Part shown: positions 49,643 through 59,145 of the stretch, in pieces | How positions within the stretch are numbered: position 1 is the stretch's first letter | Layout of the letters: the number at the start of each line of letters is the position of its first letter | Source of the DNA: CAWEQW01 sp963811365 | GTDB taxonomy: Bacteria > Actinomycetota > Actinomycetes > Propionibacteriales > Nocardioidaceae | Assembly: GCA_963811365.1 (NCBI GenBank) | Contig: CAWEQW010000002.1 | Location: 434,001 to 498,000 of the forward strand | Direction: 5' to 3' | Length of the DNA stretch: 64,000 nucleotides | Translations under genes and position numbers: made by a program | The notes under the pieces: model-generated | Seen by the model: the letters and a program-made list of their open reading frames with translations, nothing else | Told to the model about the DNA's origin: nothing | Database searches by the model: none

Positions 49643-51838
49643 ATGAGCGAGATCCCGGAGGTGCCGGCCGGTCCCGACCCGGACCAGGACGTGGCCCAGG
49701 ACGGGCCCCAGGACGGGCCCCAGGAGGCTCCCGAGCTCGAAGCGGCGCCGCCCGCCGCGCGGGAGGAGCACCGCGAGCTGTCCGAGGAGATCGAGGACGC
49801 CCGGTGGCGCTACTACGTGAAGGACGCCCCGACGATGTCGGACGCGGAGTTCGACACGTTGATGCGCCGGCTGGAGGAGCTCGAGGAGCGGTTCCCCGAG
49901 CTGCGGACGCCGGACTCGCCGACCCAGAAGGTGGGTGGGGCGGTCTCGACCGAGTTCACCGCGGTGGACCACCTCGAGCGGATGCTGAGCCTGGACAACG
50001 CGTTCTCGCGTGAGGAGCTCGACGCCTGGGTGGCGCGGATCGGTCGCGAGGGGGTCACCGACGCGGAGTTCCTGTGTGAGCTCAAGGTCGACGGGCTGGC
50101 GATCGACCTGCTCTACGAGGACGGTCGGCTGGTGCGCGGCGCGACCCGTGGTGACGGCCGCACGGGCGAGGACGTCACGCCGAACGTGCGGACCATCGAC
50201 AACGTGCCGGCCCGGCTGACCGGGACGCCGCAGTTCCCGGTCCCGGGGCTGCTCGAGGTGCGCGGCGAGGTGTTCCTGCCGGTGGCGGCGTTCGAGCGGC
50301 TCAACGCCGCGATCGCCGGGCTCGGCCGTCCGCCGTTCGCCAACCCGCGCAACGCGGCGGCCGGGTCGCTGCGCCAGAAGGACCCGCGGGTGACCGCGTC
50401 CCGGCCGCTGGCGATGGTCTGCCACGGCATCGGCGCCCGCGACGGCTTCGAGCCGAAGCGGCAGTCGCATGCCTACGAGGCGCTCGCGGCGTGGGGGCTG
50501 CCGGTGAGCTCTCGGGTGCGGGTGGTGCCGGACCTCGCGGGGGTGCAGGCCTACATCGACCGGTACGGCGAGCAGCGCCACGAGGTGGAGCACGAGATCG
50601 ACGGGGTCGTGGTGAAGGTCGACCAGGTCTCCCTGCAGCGGCGGCTGGGCTCGACGTCGCGGGCGCCGCGCTGGGCGATCGCGTTCAAGTACCCGCCCGA
50701 GGAGGTCAACACCCGGCTGTTGGACATCCGGGTCAACGTCGGTCGCACGGGCCGGGTGACGCCGTACGGCGTGATGGCGCCGGTGCGGGTCTCGGGGTCG
50801 ACGGTGGAGATGGCGACCCTGCACAACGCCTCGGAGGTGCGCCGCAAGGGGGTGCTGATCGGCGACACGGTGGTGCTCCGCAAGGCCGGCGACGTGATCC
50901 CGGAGATCGTCGGGCCGGTGGCCGACCTGCGCGACGGCTCCGAGCGGGAGTTCGTGATGCCGACGCACTGCCCCGTGTGCGGCACCGAGCTGCGCCCGGA
51001 GAGGGAGGGCGACGCCGACATCCGGTGCCCCAACACCCGGTGGTGTCCCGCGCAGCTGCGGGAGCGGGTGTTCCACGTCGCGGGTCGCGGCGCGTTCGAC
51101 ATCGAGGTGCTCGGCTACGAGGCCGCGGTCGCGCTGCTCGAGGCGGGGGTGATCCACGACGAGGGCGACCTCTTCTCGCTGACCGAGGCCGACCTGCTGC
51201 GGGTGCCGATGTTCACCCGCGCGCCGAAGAAGGGCGAGGGCGACGAGCCGGTGCTGTCGGCCAACGGCGCCCGGCTGCTGGCGAACCTCGGTGAGGCGAG
51301 CCAGCGCCCGCTGTGGCGGGTGCTGGTCGCGCTGTCGATCCGGCACGTCGGCCCGACGGCGGCTCGCGCACTGGCGGCCGAGTTCGGCTCCCTCGACAGC
51401 ATCGCCGAGGCGTCGCTGGAGGAGCTCGCCGGCGCCGAGGGGGTCGGGTTGACGATCGCGGAGGCCGTCAAGGACTGGTTCGGGGTCGACTGGCACCGCG
51501 AGGTGGTGGCGAAGTGGCGCGCCGCCGGCGTGACGATGCGCGAGGAGCAGGACGCCTCCGTACCGCGCACCCTCGAGGGGCTCAGCGTCGTGGTCACCGG
51601 CTCGCTGACCCGCTACAGCCGCGACGAGGCGAAGGAGGCGATCATCGCCCGGGGTGGCAAGGCGACCTCCTCGGTGTCGAAGAGGACCGACTTCGTCGTG
51701 GTCGGCGACGCGCCGGGCTCGAAGCTCGACAAGGCGGTGTCGCTGAAGGTGCCGGTGCTCGACGAGGACGGGTTCACGGTGCTGCTCGACGAGGGCCCCG
51801 ATCATGCCCGGGAGCGGGCCCAGGTGGGGGAGAGCTGA
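49643..51838 (+). CDS. ligA: NAD-dependent DNA ligase
   Basis: 731 residues, the normal length plus a 30-residue acidic N-terminal tail (DQDVAQDGPQDGPQEAPE) coded by short DNA repeats of GACGGGCCCCAG. The adenylated lysine is in CELKVDGLAIDL. The OB fold (TGRVTPYGVMAPV), a four-Cys zinc finger (CPVCGTELR, then CPN and WCPAQ), HhH repeats and a C-terminal BRCT domain (GLSVVVTGSLTRYSRDEAKEAI) are all present. It seals nicks in replication and repair. The second zinc-finger Cys set reads CPNTRWCPAQLRE, a normal arrangement. It is in conserved synteny upstream of gatCAB. Confidence 0.96.
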   Translation: MSEIPEVPAGPDPDQDVAQDGPQDGPQEAPELEAAPPAAREEHRELSEEIEDARWRYYVKDAPTMSDAEFDTLMRRLEELEERFPELRTPDSPTQKVGGAVSTEFTAVDHLERMLSLDNAFSREELDAWVARIGREGVTDAEFLCELKVDGLAIDLLYEDGRLVRGATRGDGRTGEDVTPNVRTIDNVPARLTGTPQFPVPGLLEVRGEVFLPVAAFERLNAAIAGLGRPPFANPRNAAAGSLRQKDPRVTASRPLAMVCHGIGARDGFEPKRQSHAYEALAAWGLPVSSRVRVVPDLAGVQAYIDRYGEQRHEVEHEIDGVVVKVDQVSLQRRLGSTSRAPRWAIAFKYPPEEVNTRLLDIRVNVGRTGRVTPYGVMAPVRVSGSTVEMATLHNASEVRRKGVLIGDTVVLRKAGDVIPEIVGPVADLRDGSEREFVMPTHCPVCGTELRPEREGDADIRCPNTRWCPAQLRERVFHVAGRGAFDIEVLGYEAAVALLEAGVIHDEGDLFSLTEADLLRVPMFTRAPKKGEGDEPVLSANGARLLANLGEASQRPLWRVLVALSIRHVGPTAARALAAEFGSLDSIAEASLEELAGAEGVGLTIAEAVKDWFGVDWHREVVAKWRAAGVTMREEQDASVPRTLEGLSVVVTGSLTRYSRDEAKEAIIARGGKATSSVSKRTDFVVVGDAPGSKLDKAVSLKVPVLDEDGFTVLLDEGPDHARERAQVGES

Positions 51839-52018
51839 CGCCGACCAGCCGCCGGCGGCCGCCGTGAAGGCGAGCACCCGGCCGAGAGCACCCGGCCGGC
51901 GAGTACGCAGGAGATCGCCCAGCGTCCCGAGGAGTGACGTGGGGACACCTGCGCGGAATGGAGGCGCGCCGTCGGGGTAAAGCACGTCAGTCCCTGACAC
52001 CGTTCGCGAGGAGGACGT

Positions 52019-53503
52019 GTGCGCACGCTCTTCGTCCACCCGAGCCCGCTGATGTACTCCGAGATCTTTCTGCGGCTCGAGCCGCTGGGCGTCGAACGCG
52101 TGGCGCAGGCGGCGCGTCGGGCCGGCCACGACGTGCGGGTCATGGACCTGCAGGTGTTCGGCCACGGCGACCTGTGGCGCGAGCTGCGCGCGTGGCAGCC
52201 GGAGGCGATCGGGTTCGGCGTCAACTACCTCGCCAACGTTCCCGAGGTCATCGACCTGGCCAAGGAGATCAAGCTGCGGCTGCCGGACTGCTTCGTCTTC
52301 GTGGGCGGGCACAGCGTCTCGTTCATCGCCGAGCACGTCCTGCAGGAGGCCGACGGCGCGATCGACGCGCTGGTGCGCGGCGAGGGCGAGGTGGTCACCC
52401 CGCTGCTCCTCGACGCATGCCGGGACGGGGAGCTGCACACGCTGCCGGGTGTGGTCACGGCCGATGGACGCGGCCCGGCGCCGCTGATGATGGACTCCCT
52501 GGACGACGTGCCGCCGGCCCGCGACCTGATGCGGCGGCGACGCAAGTACTTCATCGGCGTCCTGGATCCCTGCGCCTCCATCGAGTTCACCCGCGGCTGT
52601 CCGTGGGACTGCTCGTTCTGCAGCGCCTGGACGTTCTACGGCCGCTCCTACCGCAAGGCGTCACCGGAGGCTGCCGCCGAGGAGATGGCCCGGATCCGGG
52701 AGCCGAACGTGTTCGTGGTCGACGACGTCGCGTTCATCCGGCCCGAGCACGGCGACGCGATCGCGGCCGAGCTCGAGAAGCGTGGGGTGCAGAAGCAGTA
52801 CTACCTCGAGACCCGCGCGGACGTTCTGCTGCGCAACACCGAGGTCTTCGAGCGCTGGCGCCGGCTGGGGCTCAACTACATGTTCCTCGGCATGGAGGCG
52901 CTCGACGCCGAGGGGCTGGACCTGTTCCGCAAGCGGGTGAGCCCCGACGACAACCTGCGCGCTCTCGAGGTCGCCCGCCGTCTCGGCGTCACGGTGGCGA
53001 TCAACCTGATCGTGGACCCGCAGTGGGACGAGGAGCAGTTCCGCTTGATGCGCGAGTTCGCGCTGTCGGTGCCCGAGATCGTGCACCTGTCGGTGATGAC
53101 CCCCTACCCGGGCACCGAGATCTGGCACACCCAGTCGCAGGAGCTGACCACCCGCGACTACCGGCTGTTCGACATCCAGCACGCGGTGACGCCCACCCGG
53201 CTGCCGCTCGCGACGTTCTACGAGGAGCTGGTCCGCACGCAGTCGGTGATCAACCGCAAGCACCTCGGGATGTCCGCCCTGGCGAAGACGAGCCGGGTGG
53301 TGGCGCGCCAGCTCGCCCACGGCCAGACGAACTTCGCCGGGATGCTGTGGCGGTTCAACAGGGTCTACAACCCGCGCCGCCAGCTCGCCGACCACGAGCG
53401 CCCGGTGCGCTATCGGCTCCCGGTCCCGCAGCACCGCGAGTTCGCCCCGCGCGAGCGGAGCCAGCTCTACATCCACCCCCGCCCGACCCGCTCCGGCAGC
53501 TGA
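52019..53503 (+). CDS. hpnR: B12-binding radical SAM protein, HpnR-like (hopanoid C-3 methylase)
   Basis: 494 residues. The N-terminal cobalamin-binding domain (VERVAQAARRAGHDVRVMDLQ, then AIGFGVNYLANVPEVIDLA) is followed by a radical-SAM core. Its cluster motif is CASIEFTRGCPWDCSFCSAW, with CxxxCxxC in CPWDCSFC. The C-terminal region ends TRLPLATFYEELVRTQSVINRKHLG. The CASIEFTRGCPWDCSFCSAW and YFIGVLDPC wording is characteristic of HpnR, which methylates hopanoids at C-3. GTG 52019 follows GAGGAGG. No other hopanoid genes are in the window, so the precise substrate stays uncertain. Confidence 0.78.
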   Translation: MRTLFVHPSPLMYSEIFLRLEPLGVERVAQAARRAGHDVRVMDLQVFGHGDLWRELRAWQPEAIGFGVNYLANVPEVIDLAKEIKLRLPDCFVFVGGHSVSFIAEHVLQEADGAIDALVRGEGEVVTPLLLDACRDGELHTLPGVVTADGRGPAPLMMDSLDDVPPARDLMRRRRKYFIGVLDPCASIEFTRGCPWDCSFCSAWTFYGRSYRKASPEAAAEEMARIREPNVFVVDDVAFIRPEHGDAIAAELEKRGVQKQYYLETRADVLLRNTEVFERWRRLGLNYMFLGMEALDAEGLDLFRKRVSPDDNLRALEVARRLGVTVAINLIVDPQWDEEQFRLMREFALSVPEIVHLSVMTPYPGTEIWHTQSQELTTRDYRLFDIQHAVTPTRLPLATFYEELVRTQSVINRKHLGMSALAKTSRVVARQLAHGQTNFAGMLWRFNRVYNPRRQLADHERPVRYRLPVPQHREFAPRERSQLYIHPRPTRSGS

Positions 53504-53618
53504 CTCCGGGCACATCCGCGTCGCGCGCTGCTTGCCCGTGCGGCTTGCCCGTGGGGCTCCGCCGCGCAGCCGTTCAGGCGACGGCGAACCGGCTGGCGTC
53601 GGTGGTGCGGGCGCCTTC

Positions 53619-53624
53619 TAGGAT
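53619..53624 (+). promoter_or_regulatory. Candidate -10 box of gatCAB
   Basis: TAGGAT, 42 bp before ATG 53667, which would give a leader of about 35 nt containing AGGAGCGAG. Confidence 0.35.
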
Positions 53625-53666
53625 GTGGTCTCCGCCCGTGCATCCGTCGCTAGGAGCGAGCAGCCC

Positions 53667-53966
53667 ATGCCTGACATCACCCGTGAAGAGGTGGCGCACC
53701 TCGCCGACCTCGCGCGGATCGACCTGTCCGACGCCGAGCTCGACCACCTCGCCCCCCAGCTGGCCGTGATCTTGGAGTCGGTGGCCTCGATCAGCGGCGT
53801 GGCCGCCGAGGACGTGCCGCCGACCTCGCACGCGCTGCCTCTGAGCAACGTGTTCCGCGCCGACGTCGTGCGCCCCGGGCTGACCCCCGAGGAGGCTCTG
53901 TCGGGCGCCCCCGCCGTCGAGGAACAGCGGTTCAGCGTGCCGCGGATCCTCGGTGAGGAGGCCTGA
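53667..53966 (+). CDS. gatC: Asp/Glu-tRNA amidotransferase subunit C
   Basis: 99 residues. REEVAHLADLARIDLSDAELDHLAPQLAVILESVASI is the GatC helix, and PPTSHALPLSNVFRADVV is the conserved belt that wraps GatA. GatC stabilises the GatA–GatB complex that converts Glu-tRNA(Gln) and Asp-tRNA(Asn). The frame is open upstream, but ATG 53667 with AGGAGCGAGCAG before it is the right start. The stop and the gatA start share one base (TGATG). Confidence 0.95.
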   Translation: MPDITREEVAHLADLARIDLSDAELDHLAPQLAVILESVASISGVAAEDVPPTSHALPLSNVFRADVVRPGLTPEEALSGAPAVEEQRFSVPRILGEEA

Positions 53967-55522
53967 TGAGCGAGCTGACCCGCCGTACGGCGGCCGAGCT
54001 GGCCGAGGCGCTGGGCGCCGGCGAGACCAGCTCGGTGGAGCTGACCCGCGCGCACCTCGACCGGATCGAGGCCGTCGACCCGGCCGTCCACGCCTTCCTG
54101 CATCTGGACATTGACGGAGCACTGGCGGCCGCCGCGGCGTCGGACGCCCGGCGCGCCGCAGGAGCGACCGCCTCGGCGCTGGACGGGGTGCCGATCGCGG
54201 TCAAGGACGTGCTCACGACCCGCGGGCTGCCGACGACCTGCGGGTCGCGGATCCTCGAGGGCTGGGTGCCGCCGTACGACGCCACGGTCGTGGAGCGGCT
54301 GCGCGCCGCCGGCCTGCCGGTCCTCGGCAAGACCAACATGGACGAGTTCGCGATGGGCAGCTCGACCGAGCACTCCGCCTACGGGCCGACGCACAACCCG
54401 TGGGACCTCGCCCGGATCCCCGGCGGCTCCGGCGGCGGCTCCGCGGCGGCCGTGGCGGCGTTCGAGGCGCCGCTCGCGGTCGGCACCGACACCGGCGGGT
54501 CGATCCGGCAGCCCGCCGCGGTGACCGGCACCGTGGGCATGAAGCCGACGTACGGCGGGGTCTCCCGCTACGGGCTCGTGGCCCTGGCCAACTCGCTGGA
54601 CCAGGCCGGCCCGGTGACGCGAACCGTGCTCGACGCGGCGCTGCTGCACGAGGTCGTCGGCGGCCACGACCCGCGCGACTCGACCTCGATCGACCGGCCC
54701 TTGCCGGCGCTCGTCGACGCGGCCCGCCAGGGCGCGACCGGCGACCTGCGCGGCGTGCGCATCGGCGTGGTGCGCGAGCTGACCGGCGAGGGATACCAGG
54801 CCGGCGTGCAGGAGCGCTTCGACGAGGCGGTGCAGGTGCTCGTGGGAGCCGGCGCCGAGGTCGTGGAGGTGTCCTGCCCGTCGTTCGTGCACGCGCTCGC
54901 GACGTACTACCTCATCCTGCCGGCGGAGGCCTCCTCGAACCTGGCCCGGTTCGACGCCATGCGGTACGGCATCCGGGTGCTGCCCGAGGATGGCTCAGGG
55001 ACGCCGAGCGCGGAGGAGGTGATGCGTGCCACCCGGGACGCGGGCTTCGGGGCGGAGGTCAAGCGGCGGATCATCCTCGGCACCTACGCCCTGTCCAGCG
55101 GCTACTACGACGCCTACTACGGGCAGGCGCAGAAGGTCCGCACGCTGATCAGCCGGGACTTCGCCGCGGCGTTCGAGCTCGCCGACGTGCTGGTGTCGCC
55201 GACGGCGCCCACGACGGCGTTCCGGCTCGGAGAGAAGCTCGACGACCCGCTCGCGATGTACCTCAACGACCTCGCCACGATCCCGGCGAACCTGGCCGGG
55301 GTGCCCGGCATCTCCGTGCCGAGCGGGGTCGCCGCGGAGGACGGCCTGCCCACCGGCTTCCAGGTGCTCGCGCCGGCGACCGCCGACGACCGGGTCTACC
55401 GGGTGGGTGCGGCGCTGGAGATGCTGCTGCAGGACCGGTGGGGCGGGCCTCTCGTGCCGCCCGACCTCGTCGTCGAACGGCAGGGGAGCCCGGCAGGCGC
55501 GACCGGAGGGGTGTCCGCATGA
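53966..55522 (+). CDS. gatA: Asp/Glu-tRNA amidotransferase subunit A
   Basis: 518 residues, amidase-signature protein that hydrolyses glutamine and feeds ammonia to GatB. The Ser–cis-Ser–Lys triad is visible: Lys in PIAVKDVLTTRG, cis-Ser in GGSGGGSAAAV and nucleophile Ser in DTGGSIRQPAA. KPTYGGVSRYGLVALANSLDQ and GYYDAYYGQAQKVRTLI follow. It overlaps gatC by one base and gatB by four (ATGA), so the three are tightly coupled. Confidence 0.96.
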   Translation: MSELTRRTAAELAEALGAGETSSVELTRAHLDRIEAVDPAVHAFLHLDIDGALAAAAASDARRAAGATASALDGVPIAVKDVLTTRGLPTTCGSRILEGWVPPYDATVVERLRAAGLPVLGKTNMDEFAMGSSTEHSAYGPTHNPWDLARIPGGSGGGSAAAVAAFEAPLAVGTDTGGSIRQPAAVTGTVGMKPTYGGVSRYGLVALANSLDQAGPVTRTVLDAALLHEVVGGHDPRDSTSIDRPLPALVDAARQGATGDLRGVRIGVVRELTGEGYQAGVQERFDEAVQVLVGAGAEVVEVSCPSFVHALATYYLILPAEASSNLARFDAMRYGIRVLPEDGSGTPSAEEVMRATRDAGFGAEVKRRIILGTYALSSGYYDAYYGQAQKVRTLISRDFAAAFELADVLVSPTAPTTAFRLGEKLDDPLAMYLNDLATIPANLAGVPGISVPSGVAAEDGLPTGFQVLAPATADDRVYRVGAALEMLLQDRWGGPLVPPDLVVERQGSPAGATGGVSA

Positions 55523-57012
55523 GCGCCGAGACGCTGTCGTTGCAGGAGGCCCTCGAGCGCTTCGACCCGACGCTGGGCCTGGAGGTGCACGTCGAGCTGA
55601 ACACCGCCTCGAAGATGTTCTGCGGCTGCGCGACCGGGTTCGGCGCCGAGCCGAACACCCAGGTGTGCCCGGTCTGCCTCGGACTGCCCGGGGCGATGCC
55701 CGTCGTGAACGCGACCGCGGTGGAGTCGGCGGTGCGGATCGGTCTCGCGCTCAACTGCACGATCGCGCAGTGGTGCCGGTTCGCCCGGAAGAACTACTTC
55801 TACCCCGACATGCCGAAGAACTTCCAGACCTCCCAGTACGACGAGCCCATCGCGTACGAGGGGTGGACCGAGGTCGAGGTGGACGGCGAGGTGGTCCGCG
55901 TCGAGATCGAGCGGGCGCACATGGAGGAGGACACCGGGAAGTCGCTGCACGTCGGCGGCGCCACCGGCCGCATCCACGGCGCCGACCACTCGCTGGTCGA
56001 CTACAACCGCGCCGGCATCCCGCTGATCGAGATCGTCACCAAGCCGGTGACCGGTACCCGCGAGAAGGCGCCGCTGGTCGCCCGGGCCTACGTGGCGCAG
56101 CTGCGCGAGCTGCTGCTCGGCCTCGGGGTCTCCGACGTCCGGATGGAGCAGGGGTCGCTGCGCTGCGACGTGAACCTGTCGCTCGCCCCGGCCGGGTCCA
56201 CCACGCTCGGCACCCGCACCGAGACCAAGAACGTCAACTCGCTGCGCTCGGTCGAGCGGGCGGTGCGCTACGAGATCGGCCGCCAGGCCGCGTGGCTCAC
56301 CGCCGGTCGGAAGGTCGTGCAGGAGACCCGGCACTGGCACGAGGACACCGGCGTGACGACCTCCGGGCGGGAGAAGTCCGACGCCGAGGACTACCGGTAC
56401 TTCCCGGAGCCGGACCTCGTCCCGGTCGCCCCCGACCCGGCCTGGGTGGAGAGGCTGCGCGCCTCGCTGCCGGAGCCGCCCGCCGCACGGCGCGCCCGGC
56501 TCCAGCGGGAGTGGGGCTTCAGCGACCTCGAGATGCGCGACACCGCGGGCGCGGGCGCGCTCACGCTCGTGGAGGAGACCGTCGCGGCGGGGGCCGACCC
56601 CGCGGCAGCGCGCAAGTGGTGGCTGTCGGAGATGGCCCGCCGAGCCAACGAGCGGGGCGTCGAGCTCGCCGACCTCGGGGTGAGCGCGCAGGACGTCGCG
56701 CGGGTGCAGGCGCTCGTCGACGAGGGCAAGGTCAACGACAGGCTGGCCCGCCAGGTCTTCGACGGCGTGCTCGCCGGCGAGGGCACGCCCGACGAGGTGG
56801 TCGCGGACCGCGGCCTGGCCGTGGTCTCGGACGAGGGTGCGCTCTCGGAGGCCGTCGACCGGGCCATCGCGGCCAACCCCGAGGTCGCGGACAAGATCCG
56901 CGACGGCAAGGTGGCTGCCGCAGGTGCGCTCATCGGCGCGGTGATGAAGGACATGCGCGGCCAGGCCGACGCGGCGCGGGTCCGCGAGCTGGTGCTGACC
57001 AAGCTCTCCTGA
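55519..57012 (+). CDS. gatB: Asp/Glu-tRNA amidotransferase subunit B
   Basis: 497 residues; phosphorylates and amidates the misacylated tRNA. GLEVHVELNTASKMFCGC and CPVCLGLPGAMPVVN hold the zinc Cys residues; ARKNYFYPDMPKNFQTSQYDEP and DYNRAGIPLIEIVTKP are the catalytic cradle. The C-terminal helical YqeY-like tail ends AAGALIGAVMKDMRGQADAARVRELV. ATG 55519 overlaps the gatA stop by 4 bp. Last gene of the operon. Confidence 0.96.
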   Translation: MSAETLSLQEALERFDPTLGLEVHVELNTASKMFCGCATGFGAEPNTQVCPVCLGLPGAMPVVNATAVESAVRIGLALNCTIAQWCRFARKNYFYPDMPKNFQTSQYDEPIAYEGWTEVEVDGEVVRVEIERAHMEEDTGKSLHVGGATGRIHGADHSLVDYNRAGIPLIEIVTKPVTGTREKAPLVARAYVAQLRELLLGLGVSDVRMEQGSLRCDVNLSLAPAGSTTLGTRTETKNVNSLRSVERAVRYEIGRQAAWLTAGRKVVQETRHWHEDTGVTTSGREKSDAEDYRYFPEPDLVPVAPDPAWVERLRASLPEPPAARRARLQREWGFSDLEMRDTAGAGALTLVEETVAAGADPAAARKWWLSEMARRANERGVELADLGVSAQDVARVQALVDEGKVNDRLARQVFDGVLAGEGTPDEVVADRGLAVVSDEGALSEAVDRAIAANPEVADKIRDGKVAAAGALIGAVMKDMRGQADAARVRELVLTKLS

Positions 57013-57088
57013 CGCGACACCCTGCCCGTTCGTCTGTGGTCGAGCCGGCGACTGTCGCGGGCTCGACCGCGGACGACTCGGGCGAGGC

Positions 57089-57094
57089 TACGGT
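57089..57094 (+). promoter_or_regulatory. Candidate leaderless -10 box of the carboxylesterase
   Basis: TACGGT lies 7 nt before ATG 57102; the same hexamer precedes glgP. Confidence 0.35.
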
Positions 57095-57101
57095 TGCGCG
57101 C

Positions 57102-58556
57102 ATGCAGCCATCCGCAGCACCCGTGGTGTCCACGACGCGCGGCCGGGTCAGCGGCCTGGTCCGCGACGGCATCGCCTGCTACCTGGGCATCCCCTACGCG
57201 GCGAGCCCCACCGGCCCCCGAAGGCTCCGGGCGCCCGAGCCTGCCGCGCCCTGGGACGGGGTCCGCGAGGCCACCGCCTTCGGAGCGACGCCGCCGTGCT
57301 CGGGCTACCAGCCGCCGACCGACCGGATCCTGTACCAGCCGACCGTGCCGGGTGAGGACTGGCTGACCGTGAACGTCTGGACGCCCGACGTGGGCGCCGC
57401 GGCCCTGCCGGTGATGGTCTGGATCCACGGTGGCGCCTTCGTCAACGGCAACACCGCGATCCCGATGTACGACGGCGCGGCGTTCGCCCGGGACGGCGTG
57501 GTGCTCGTGACGCTCAACTACCGGCTCGGCGTCGAGGGCTTCGCCGTGCTGCCCGACGCGCCCGCGAACCGCGGGCTGCTCGACCAGGTGGCGGGGCTCA
57601 CCTGGGTGTGGGAGAACATCGCTGCCTTCGGAGGGGACCCGGGGCAGGTGACCGTGTTCGGCGAGTCGGCAGGGGCGATGAGCGTGCTGTCGCTGATGGC
57701 CTCGCCGGCCGCGAAGGGACTGTTCGCGCGCGCGATCACCCAGAGCGGCGCAGCACAGGCGGCCGCCGACCCCGACGACGCGGCGCTGGTCTCGGCCGAG
57801 CTCGGCCGCCGGCTGGGCCGGGAGGTCTCCGCGGCCGCCCTGGCGGAGGTGGACCCGGACACCCTGGTCACCGCCCAGCGCAGTGTCTCCGACGCGATGA
57901 CCCTCGACCCCGACCCGGCGCGCTTCGGCGCCACGGTGGTGTCGAGCATGATGGCCTTCGCCCCGGTGGTCGACGGAGCTCTGCTGCCGGAGCACCCGCT
58001 GGCCGCCCTGCGCGCCGGCGCCGCGTCCGACGTACCGCTGCTCACCGGGACGACGAGCGAGGAGTTCCGGTTCTTCCTCGTGCCGGCCGGGATCGCGGCG
58101 GCCACGACCGAGGACATGCTCACCGGCCTGCTGGCGGCCCGCGGCGTGCCGCCCGCCGTGCTCGACGCGCAGCGCGCGAAGCGGCCGGACGCGTCGCCCG
58201 GCGACCTGCTCGCGGCCGTGCTCACCGACCTGTTCTTCCGGCTGCCCGCTCTCGACGTCGTGGCGGCGCGCCGCCCGGCCGCCTCCTGGGTCTACGAGTT
58301 CGCCTGGCGCACCGAGCACCTCGAGCTGGGTGCTGCGCATGCCGTCGACGTGCCGTTCGTGTTCGACGGGCTCGGTGCGACGAACGTGTCGTGGCTGGTC
58401 GGGGACGCGCCGCCGCAGCCGTTGGCCGACCAGATGCACCGCACCTGGGTGCGGTTCGCCTCCACCGGCGACCCCGGCTGGGCGCCGTACGACCAGGAGC
58501 GGGCCGTCATGGTGTTCGACGACCCCGATTCATCCGTGGTCGTCACGCCCGGGTAG
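57102..58556 (+). CDS. Type-B carboxylesterase
   Basis: 484 residues of the carboxylesterase/cholinesterase family. GIPYAASPTGPRRLRAPEPAAPWDGVREA is the family opening, and PVMVWIHGGAFVNGN is the oxyanion hole. The nucleophile is in VTVFGESAGAMSVLSLM (Ser near residue 188), the Glu in TGTTSEEFRFF, and the His in GAAHAVDVPFVF. It hydrolyses carboxylic esters, but natural substrates are not evident. No signal peptide is seen, so it is cytoplasmic. Not clearly linked to gatCAB; it has its own promoter. Confidence 0.88.
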   Translation: MQPSAAPVVSTTRGRVSGLVRDGIACYLGIPYAASPTGPRRLRAPEPAAPWDGVREATAFGATPPCSGYQPPTDRILYQPTVPGEDWLTVNVWTPDVGAAALPVMVWIHGGAFVNGNTAIPMYDGAAFARDGVVLVTLNYRLGVEGFAVLPDAPANRGLLDQVAGLTWVWENIAAFGGDPGQVTVFGESAGAMSVLSLMASPAAKGLFARAITQSGAAQAAADPDDAALVSAELGRRLGREVSAAALAEVDPDTLVTAQRSVSDAMTLDPDPARFGATVVSSMMAFAPVVDGALLPEHPLAALRAGAASDVPLLTGTTSEEFRFFLVPAGIAAATTEDMLTGLLAARGVPPAVLDAQRAKRPDASPGDLLAAVLTDLFFRLPALDVVAARRPAASWVYEFAWRTEHLELGAAHAVDVPFVFDGLGATNVSWLVGDAPPQPLADQMHRTWVRFASTGDPGWAPYDQERAVMVFDDPDSSVVVTPG

Positions 58557-58662
58557 CCGGCGCGAGGCCGGTCGTGCCTCATCGTCGGGGAACGTCTTCG
58601 GGATCATCTGCGGCGCGGCACCCGAAACCCCGAGTTCACCGATCGGGCGGTCGGCGCGTGGG

Positions 58663-58851
58663 TCAGGCGGGGCGCGGCGCCCCCAGGACGAGTGCCGTCC
58701 GGTCGGCGGCGAGGAACTCCTCGACCTCCTCGTGCTCGCGGCGGCGCTCGGCGAGCGCGTTCGCCGCGACCAGCGCGTTGCGGCGGGCGGCCTGCTGGGT
58801 GTGCACGTGCCAGGCTGCGATTCTGCGGATGAGCTTCCACGGCGTGCCCAT
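58663..58851 (-). CDS. Small helical protein, unknown
   Basis: 62 residues, basic first half and acidic middle: GTPWKLIRRIAAWHVHTQQAARRNALVAANALAERRREHEEVEEFLAADRTALVLG. It reads as one long amphipathic helix. ATG 58851 has a good GGGAGGAC upstream (with the usual spacing), which supports it as a real gene. No family recognised. It converges with the esterase. Confidence 0.6.
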   Translation of the reverse strand: MGTPWKLIRRIAAWHVHTQQAARRNALVAANALAERRREHEEVEEFLAADRTALVLGAPRPA

Positions 58852-59145
58852 GACGTCCTCCCGGTGGTCGTCGAGGTCGGTCCGGTCCGGCCCGAAGCGA
58901 GCGAGCCGCCTCGACGTACGACGCTAGGGGCGAGCTGATTCCGCGCGGTCAACGCGACGTGACGTCTGTGTGAACGAGCCGCGACCCGGGGGCCGGCCGG
59001 GCCGCAAGGCCTCGGCAACTCTTCACCCGCCAGCCCTTTACCCCGGAGCCGGCACCGTGTTGACTGCAACGCGGCTCCACAGCGACGCGAGGGCGGCGGC
59101 CGGGAGCCGCAGTCCTTTGTCGGGTCTCACACGAGGAGTCGCCAC
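58852..59145. other. Divergent intergenic region
   Basis: 294 bp between the small helical gene and the phosphoesterase. It must hold promoters for both. TTGACT at about 59058 could be a -35 box for the phosphoesterase; a good ribosome binding site, GAGGAG, lies before ATG 59146. Confidence 0.4.
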
